Assembly (NCBI RefSeq): GCF_000002425.4
Contig: NC_037270.1
Span: forward strand, 11,752,999 to 11,816,998
Direction of reading: 5' to 3'
From: Physcomitrium patens
Lineage: Eukaryota; Streptophyta; Bryopsida; Funariales; Funariaceae
DNA: 64,000 nucleotides
This document shows positions 57,337 through 64,000 of the stretch, piece by piece; the first letter of the stretch is position 1, and each line of letters begins with the position of its first letter. The translations under genes and the position numbers were made by a program. Below the pieces are notes generated by a model. The model did not search any database and had not been told where the DNA came from. It worked only from the letters and a program-made list of their open reading frames with translations.

Positions 57337-59330
57337 TGTTATAATACGTGAAGTCTTGCTTAAAAATGCTCCAAGCACCTAGCTGTGGAAGGTAGAATGG
57401 AAATTGCAACAACAAAATCCTAAATCTAATAGAATACTAATTAAATTCTAATTAGACCATAATAATGCTAAATAAGATTTAATCAAATTTAAAGAAACCT
57501 CAAAATAATTACAAAGTAATAATAAAAAATCTTAAAGAAATATTAGAATGAATACAAATATATCTCAAATACATCTCAATTCAATCTTAATTTAATCCTA
57601 CTTAAAATCCTATTAGATTCTATTCAAAATTTAGGCCAAAAAAAAATTAAATCTTAAATCCTAAATAAATCCTAATAAAATCCTAAATCCAAAACCAAAT
57701 CCTAATCAAATCCTAAATCAAATCCTAATCAAATCTTAAACCTTAAATCAAACCCTAACCAAACCTTAAATCCAACACCAAAATCCTAAATCCTAAATCA
57801 AATCCTAAATACTAAACCAAATCCTAACCAAATCCTAATCCTAAATCAAATCCTAAACAAAATCCTAACTGTAAATCAAACCCTAATCAAAATCTTTAAA
57901 TCCCTAANNNNNNNNNNNNNNNNNNNNNNNNNNNNNNNNNNNNNNNNNNNNNNNNNNNNNNNNNNNNNNNNNNNNNNNNNNNNNNNNNNNNNNNNNNNNN
58001 NNNNNNNTTAAATCCTAAACCAAATCCTAAACCCTAAACCAAATCCTAACCAAATCCTAACCCTAAATCAAATCCTAACCAAATCCTAACCCTAAATCAA
58101 ACCCTAATCTAATCTTAAATCCTAAATTAAATCCTAATTAAACCTTAAATCCTAAACCAAACCCTAAACCCTAAACCAAATCCTAACCAAATCCTAACCT
58201 TAAATCAAATCCTAACCAAATCCTAAATCCTAAACTAAATCCTAATCAAATCTTTAATCCTAAGCCAAACCCTAAGTCCTAAACCAAATCCTAACCAAAT
58301 TTTAATCCTAAATCAAACCCTAACTAAATCCTAACCTTAAATCAAATCCTAACCAAAACCTAAATCCTAAACCAAATCCTAATAAAATCTTTAATCCTAA
58401 GCCAAATCCTAAATCCTAAACCAAATCCTAACCAAATTCTAATCCTAAATCAAACCCTAACCAAATTCTAAACCCTAAATCAAATCCTAACTAAATCCTA
58501 GTAATTTCTACAATAGATTTAAATATCAATAACTAATAAATGAACCGTTGATTTTAACTCAAATTTTGAAAAAAAATTAAAAACTAAATTAAAAAAAAAG
58601 ATTTTTTTTTTAAAAATGATCAAAATTACCAAATAGACAATAACCTCAAAAATGTGCTCGGGTATTGGCTAGCCTCCTTCTCCAACCTTGATGCCAATCT
58701 TCTAGAGCCAATATCTCTCTTTTTTACTATTCAATTGATTTCAAAATTTTTATATACATAAAAACAAGTCTACTATCCTTATTTATAAATTTCACTCCAA
58801 TTCAACTAGTAGATTGCAAGAAATCTTAAAAATCCTTAGTGGACCTAAAATTCTACTTTTTGAGACCTTGACCCACTTAAACCTCAATAATCCTCAATTC
58901 AACCGTTAGATTGAGCTAAAATTTATAATATATATTGAGCACAATTATGACCATTAATCTACAAAATTTCACTCATAGATCTATTACAAAACTCTTGAAA
59001 TCACTACAAACGTTAATCGTATTTTATTTCACGAAATCCAAGTCATCTAAAAACAATCTTAACTTTGTAAAGTTCTTATGAAGTCATAACAATTCAAAAT
59101 TACCCAAAATTAATGCTTATAAAAACTTTATCTAGTTTGCTATCAAATCCCATTGTCTGCAAAAGAATCCTTGAGTTACTGTAGGTGCTTGGTTTTGTGT
59201 CTCAAGGTCTGATTTTGATCCATGTTGATAACCGGCCCTCATGGGATATCAATATCTATTTTTTCTAAGTAATTTTTGTTAGAATTTACTCTTAACTTCT
59301 TTCTAAAGATATTTATATCATTTAATTTTC
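57337..59330. repeat. R3: dispersed repeat R with a telomere-like array and a gap
   Basis: Starts TGTTATAATACGTG and ends near TATCTTATTTTGTC. Between about 57640 and 58500 it is an array of AAATCCTAACC, CCTAAACC and CCCTAAATCA words, close to plant telomere CCCTAAA but irregular. The 100-base N run falls inside it. It is inserted in the protease region of S3. Confidence 0.72.
57908..58007. other. Assembly gap of 100 N
   Basis: Exactly 100 N bases in the middle of the array, probably a gap of unknown true size. Confidence 0.98.
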
Positions 59331-59720
59331 CAATCTATCTTATTTTGTCTTATTTATGGCCCTATAAGAGTCCTAAAATGACTGGACTTGATGGTGATCT
59401 AATGACATTGAATACTATTTGACTGCTATAATTGTCAAGGATTATTTCTAATGGAATCATCTTATAAGTGATGTCTCCAGAGGATAAAGGTCAACCATTT
59501 ATTATTTCTACATATACAGCTTTGAAATTTTTTACCGTATATATTTTATTTGATCTAATAAAAAATTTATTAATAAAATATGCAGAGGCTTCCAAATCAA
59601 ATAATGCATGATCCTTTAGTTTTGTGACTCCTACTTATCTAGGTATAGTAAAACAACAAAAAAGGCTAACAGAGAATACATGATTTTTTTTGGTTTGTGA
59701 TAGTAAAAAATTTAGCTGCA
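59330..59720 (-). pseudogene. Protease of S3, right of R3
   Basis: Corresponds to S1 36828-37180: PSSPVILGLL-like segment near 59380, the GRPLSSGDITYK-like segment near 59490, and the decayed active-site region near 59600 (DLEASAYFIN in place of DSGASSCFLD). Confidence 0.68.
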
Positions 59721-60440
59721 TGATTCCTACTATGGCTAGACATCCATGTTTTCTTGAAAAGCTTTTGATGATGTGTCCATACTTCTCATTCAATATGTAT
59801 GTTGGCATTTCTCTAAACAATTATTAACATTGTAGCTAGATTTTTTACAATATAAGCATAGGCTAAGTTTCCTTTGACATTTTTTTTCTTGCTCAAAAAA
59901 AGATTTGAAGCAAACTGCATCAATTTGCATATCTTCTATTTTCAAATGTTCATTAGAATTAGACAGTGAAGAAGCTGTACAATAATTGATACATGTATGT
60001 GGCGTAATTGAAGAACATTTATGTTGTCATTATTGAAATAAAAATTTACTACACTTCACAACTTGATTAATGGCTTCATTGAGTGTTTGAAGATCTGGAA
60101 TAGACAACAATAAGTCTTTGACATCATCTTTTAATCTCCAATGAAATTGACTCATCAATGCATCTTTTCTTTAATTTATATTACAAGCTAATTATCAAAA
60201 ATCTGAAGCATACGTTGATGTAGAATATTTTCTACTGGATTGGTTTTGAAAATTTGAAACCTCTATTGCCATTTGATGTGGTGGTTGAGGTACTCTGACT
60301 CCTTAACTATTATGTTTGGTTATATAAAATTCTTCATTCTGCTTTGACAAAGTCTTTGTCTTGATCCTCAATACTTAAAGAGCATTAATAATAGAATCTA
60401 ACTTGATCTCTTTGGAGTCTGGCATATTAACTTTTCTACT
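59720..60440 (-). pseudogene. Gag relic of S3
   Basis: On the minus strand the zinc-knuckle region (LCLYCKKSSYN near 59850) is preceded by MQIDAVCFKSFFEQE, and further up LMSQFHWRLKDDVKDLLLSIPDLQTLNEAINQVVKCS (60060-60150), matching S1 Gag's LVSQFLYGLQYEVKKLML region. The N-terminal capsid half is largely deleted. Confidence 0.7.
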
Positions 60441-60476
60441 TTTTATAATTAAAAATTAGAAAAATACATGCATTCA

Positions 60477-60526
60477 AAAAAAAAAAAAAAAAAAAAAAAC
60501 TTGATCTATAATATATATATAAAAAA

Positions 60527-60557
<31 letters not shown>

Positions 60558-60563
60558 CAAAAC
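60477..60563. repeat. Poly(A) and (AAAAC)n simple repeats
   Basis: A run of about 24 A ends at 60500, and seven or eight AAAAC units end at 60563, within the leader region of S3. Confidence 0.95.
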
Positions 60564-60721
60564 CAAAATCAAAAGAATATGAAGAAAAGAACAATATTTA
60601 TCTAGAGAAGGGTAATTTGTAACCTCTAGAATGCTATAGTACTTTCGAGAAGAGAGGTAATCTATTCTCTATCAAAAAAGTTTAAGCTTCTAATATTGTT
60701 TTATGGCAGTCTTGACAAACT

Positions 60722-60865
60722 ATTAGAGATAGTATATAAGATAAGGATTTAAGATCAAAAAATAGAATTAGTTCGACATTATAACAATAATTGGATATAA
60801 GGTAAGAAGGTTTTGGTTAGACCACAAAAAGTAAGTTGTGGCAATGTCTTATAAGGCCACTAAAA
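60722..60865 (-). repeat. Partial 5' LTR of S3
   Basis: About 145 bases matching the start of the LTR at 52030 (AAGATAAGGATTTAAGATC; GACCACAAAAAGTAAGTTGT). The leader to its left keeps CTTCTAATATTG, as in S1's CTCTGATATTG. It is truncated against S4. Confidence 0.6.
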
Positions 60866-61386
60866 CATGTTGTATGAGTTCCATAAGGAGTAGTGATTAT
60901 CTTTCATGGAGCTTGAAATTTTTTATGTTAATTTTGATGGATGTCGTTGATAAAAAGCTTGAACCTTCTTTGTTGTATTTATAAGTTTTTTTGTTAATTT
61001 CCATGTATGTTCATTAATATCACATGTGTGCCAATGAATAAGATATTCTAACCTATTTTGGCATTGTCTTGAATCTAAGACTTTTTCCATCTTGAATTCT
61101 TGATTATTATCTACTTTTATAAGAGGATGTGGCATTTAACTTCTTTTTAAGATATTCAATGTCTTATATGACTTAAAAAAAGATACATGGAATATGAGAT
61201 GGATCTTCATAGACTCCAATAGATATAATCAATAAGTAACAAGATTGATATATTTACAAATAGGAAAAGATCAAAGCCTATGATAGTCTAACTTGTTACA
61301 AAGACAAGTGGTCTTGATATTGTAATGAAGTAGCGATACCTTGTTACCTACATTGAATTATGGTTGTTCCTTGTAATACATATCCA
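60866..61386 (-). pseudogene. S4: integrase end and chromodomain fragment
   Basis: Matches S1 from the sequence beside the LTR (GAGTTCCATAAGGAG) with ORF3 deleted, then the chromodomain (61135-60923 open: FKMEKVLDSRQCQNRLEYLIHW, NEHTWK) and the GPF region up to KEQP-stop-FNV near 61350. The TAA is at the same codon as in S1. Cut off by R4. Confidence 0.78.
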
Positions 61387-61387
61387 C

Positions 61388-62980
61388 TATCATATTATAT
61401 GTATTCTTGCTTGAAAATCCTTCAGGCATGAAGTTATAGAAAGTAAGTAGAAATGCAACAACAATCCTACCAAGTCTAATAGTATCTTAAATAAACTTTA
61501 AGTTAATTTTAATAATTGTAATCAAACTTTGACTAATCTAAAATAAATTTTAAAAAATTTATAAAAGAAATACAAAGAATTTTGAAAAAAAAATAAGAAA
61601 TTTTAAAAAAATATAAAAATAAATCTTTAAAGAAATAATAATAATCTTAAAAAAATATTAAAAATAAAAACTTTAAAGAAATAATAAATCTTAAGAAAAT
61701 ACTAAAAATAAAAATCTTAAATAAAATTTAATCAATCCTTAGGTCAAATCATAATTAAAACTCTAATTAACTCTTAATCAACTTCTAAATCAAATTCTAA
61801 TGAAATTCTAATAAAATCCTAAATCCTAGATAAATCCTTAAAAAATCTTAATTAATCTCTAGTTAAGTTTTAAACCAAATTCCAAGCAAATTCTAATCCT
61901 AATAAAATCCTAAATTAAATCCTAAGCTCTAATTAAATTCTAGACTATATCCTAAGTCCTAACCAAATAGTAGACAAAATCTGAACAAAATTCTATAGCA
62001 AAATAGAACTTCAATAATTAATTATTAAACCATTGATATTAATTCAAAATTTGTGCACTTCTTAATATTTTAGTTAGAATTAAGTATAAGAAAGATGAAA
62101 TTGATAGTACTTACCAATTAAAAGAAATGCAAGATAATCCAATTAGGTGTTGAGAGGCTTCTTACTCCAATCTAAATGCTAAACTTCTAACATCAATGCC
62201 TCGTTTTTGAATTATTGAATTACTTTCAAATTTCATTTAAATATTGAAAATTGATTCTAGTATCCATATAAAAAATTTTCACTTCAATCTAATTCACAAA
62301 TTGCTGAAGATCTTAGAAATACTTAATCCTTCAAACTCCAATTTTTGAAATCTCAATCTAAAAAAACCTTCACACGCTTTGATCTAACTATTCAATTGAC
62401 TTTAGAATTTGCTCACATTTATAACTAGCAAAACAACATACTCATCAAAATTTACTTATATAAATACTATAGAACTCAAAAAATCCTCAAATTTGTAAAC
62501 ATAATTTTATTTTTTAAAATCTAAACTAATTAAGAATATTGCTAATTTTAATTTTTTTTTAAACTTAATATTGATTCAATTAATATAAAACCAATGCCTA
62601 AAAATCTCTTTGTAAGTTTGTTCTTAAATTGTTTACTTTGATCTACCAAAGAATTGTGAAGTCGCTATATGAATGTGATTTTATTCTTTGAGGTTTGATT
62701 TAAATCTAAGATGATAATTGGTCCACTCTACATATCAATTTTTAATAATTTGAGGTAAATTTTGCTTTATTATATTATTAATTCTTTCTTAAATATGTCT
62801 ATGTTAATTTCTTATGTCATTTACTTTGATTTGACTTATTTATGTCTCTACAATGTAAATAGAAGTATTTTCTATAAAAAAAGCAATATTAAGTCTAAAT
62901 CTTTTATTACCTTTTTATATTTTATTTTTATTTTTTTACTAAATATTTTTATTAATTTCTTCTATAATAACATCTATATT
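61388..62980. repeat. R4: copy of dispersed repeat R
   Basis: Starts TATCATATTATATG. Short AAATCCTAA core at 61730-62000, and 3' part GATATTAATTCAAAATTTG ... ATTTTATTCTTTGAGGTTTGA as in R1-R3. Like R1 it continues to TAATAACATCTATA. It interrupts S4 at the integrase end. No ORF that I would support. Confidence 0.62.
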
Positions 62981-63291
62981 TTTATTTTTCATTATGTAGT
63001 CATATTACCACATAACATCCACTTCCTTTGAACTTGTGCATCTTTTAGTATGGACCAAATAATCCAAATCTTATTTTATTCATATTATGATTTCTATGTC
63101 TTCATCCAAATTTTCTTCATTATTATCATTATACAAGTCAAAATCATCTTCTTATCTTAAAAGATTTATATCTTTAATAAAGTCTTTTATATTTATTTCT
63201 ATTTCTCTTCTCTTGAATATCTTCACTTTCTTCTTTGCAATTGATATTTTTAACCTTATTCTATCTAGCTCTTATAATAAATAAGTTGCAT
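62981..63291. other. Unassigned AT-rich spacer
   Basis: Pyrimidine-rich AT sequence between R4 and the S2 LTR, with only low-complexity open stretches. Confidence 0.45.
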
Positions 63292-63545
63292 TGTCATGTA
63301 TAATTCTTACTATATATTCATAGACACTGCTTTGATTTTATAAGTGTCTATAATTGAATTTTTAGATTAGAAACGTAGTCAAGAAGTTGGCCATGTATCA
63401 CACATATTGATAGCTTAAAGGACAAGTTAATTATGTGGCCCTCATATGAAAAACTTATCTTGTAAGCTAAAGCATGTATCTTACAAATTCAACACATATT
63501 AGAAGTCGTATAGAACATTGCCATATAGCTCCTAGTTAAATAGAA

Positions 63546-63587
63546 TATATAGAGGCAAGAGTAAAGCCCTCTTTGCTCTTATCAATT
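63546..63587 (+). promoter_or_regulatory. Core promoter and predicted RNA start of S2
   Basis: TATATA at 63546-63551 is followed 29 bases after its first T by GCTCTTATCAATT (63575-63587), the counterpart of ACTCTTGTCAATC in S1. Confidence 0.6.
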
Positions 63588-63757
63588 CCTTTCTTGCTTT
63601 TAGTCTAGATTTAAGAGTTTCTAATTTTCCTATCTTTTGGCAATAGCTATTTCAATTTCTTTTTATTATATATACTACTTTAATGTTATTTTTTTACTTT
63701 TCTTTTGACATAGATTTCTCAAGTTTATGCATCTTCTTCCAATTCATGTCCTTGACA

Positions 63758-63770
63758 GATTGATAAGAGT
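63758..63770 (+). promoter_or_regulatory. Putative self-priming primer-binding site of S2
   Basis: GATTGATAAGAGT directly follows the LTR. Eleven consecutive bases (63759-63769) are complementary to CTCTTATCAAT at 63576-63586. Compared with S1, a G-C pair has become A-T with both sides changed. Confidence 0.65.
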
Positions 63771-63967
63771 ATATTTATAATATTAGAGCTTTATCTTCTC
63801 TTAATTAAGAGTGGATTATCCCTTTCTCTTGATAAGACATAAGTATATTAGAAGTTACAAATTACCTTCTTTTAAACTAATATTGTTCTTAGTATCTTCT
63901 TTGTTCTCAAATCTCTTCTTATGTTTGTCTTGAGAAATATTAGACATTTATTTTTTTAAGAATTATC

Positions 63968-64000
63968 ATGGCAAAGTTTGTTGAAATAAAGAGTACAATG
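63968..64000 (+). CDS. Start of Gag (S2), cut by the window edge
   Basis: ATG at 63968. The 11 visible codons read MAKFVEIKSTM, against MAELVEMKSAM in S1. The rest lies outside the window. Confidence 0.85.
   Translation, partial: MAKFVEIKSTM

Larger units (their letters stand above)
52030..60865 (-). mobile_element. S3: decayed S-type chromovirus split by R2 and R3
   Basis: From the right: partial 5' LTR, leader, Gag, protease, RT, integrase, chromodomain, ORF3 relic, 3' LTR, all on the minus strand and in the same order as S1. RNase H is missing at the R2 insertion point. The LTRs share AAGATAAGGATTCAAGACC (52045) and AAGATAAGGATTTAAGATC (60740). Decay is heavy. No target duplication could be confirmed. 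Confidence 0.78.
63292..64000 (+). mobile_element. S2: 5' end of another S-family element
   Basis: LTR at 63292-63757 (starting TGTCATGTATAA, ending CCTTGACA, with about 65 bases of the S1 LTR missing near its start), leader, and the start of gag on the plus strand. It continues beyond the window. It is more diverged than S1. Confidence 0.88.

Noticed and set aside
57640..58500. A true interstitial telomere
   Set aside because: Exact CCCTAAA runs are absent. The words are irregular, and the same array occurs at the same place in other copies of repeat R.
62762..63284. Hydrophobic plus-strand open stretches suggesting membrane proteins
   Set aside because: They are low-complexity T-rich sequence coding Phe/Ile/Tyr runs, part of repeat R4 and the spacer after it.

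Overview
This is nuclear DNA of a land plant, very AT-rich and built almost entirely of LTR retrotransposons inserted into one another. The plant origin is inferred from three Ty3/gypsy groups: Tat/Athila-like elements (RT motif FLDD, aspartate-tRNA-like primer sites, an extra ORF after integrase), a Reina/Tekay-like chromovirus, and a sushi/Tcn1-like chromovirus family. The last group is known mainly from fungi, vertebrates and non-seed plants, so the host may not be a flowering plant; the species is not identifiable from this window. I found no host gene that I can name. One GC-rich island (47534-48580) is the only candidate for non-transposon coding DNA.

Layout: 1-6495 is the 3' part of Tat/Athila-like element T1 (+), and 6795-10721 is 5'-truncated relative T2 (+). 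10735-13348 holds minus-strand chromovirus fragments, ending in the 3' half of chromovirus V. 13354-24618 is T3 (-), a full-length, decayed element with TTATT target duplications, inserted in V; T3 itself contains solo LTR P1 (22124-23375). V resumes at 24624-25026, is split by non-coding insertion G (25027-28640, itself holding solo LTR P2 at 26941-28198), and continues at 28648-29758. 29764-42837 is T4 (-), bounded by ATCAC duplications, also inserted in V. T4 contains a solo T-family LTR (31528-32056) and S1 (32605-38938, -). V ends with protease and gag at 42843-43610.

S1 is a young sushi/Tcn1-like chromovirus: two 531-bp LTRs with five differences, perfect ATCTG target duplications, intact gag, a pol with one in-frame stop, a chromodomain and an extra 140-codon ORF. 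43640-44545 is the 5' end of an old relative (S5). 44709-46080 is the first of four copies of dispersed repeat R. 46081-52028 is mostly unannotatable AT-rich DNA with microsatellites and the GC-rich island. 52030-60865 is decayed S-type element S3 (-), broken by R2 and R3, whose cores are degenerate telomere-like arrays; R3 contains a 100-base assembly gap. 60866-61386 is another S fragment (S4), 61388-62980 is R4, and 63292-64000 is the 5' end of a further S copy (S2, +) running off the window.

The most interesting observation is in the S family. The 13 bases directly after the 5' LTR of S1 are perfectly complementary to the sequence predicted to begin its RNA, about 31 bases downstream of a TATA box. 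S2 shows the same pairing with a compensatory base change. This is the arrangement of Tf1/sushi-type self-primed reverse transcription. The family also carries an undescribed ORF after its chromodomain, recognisable in decayed S3 as well.
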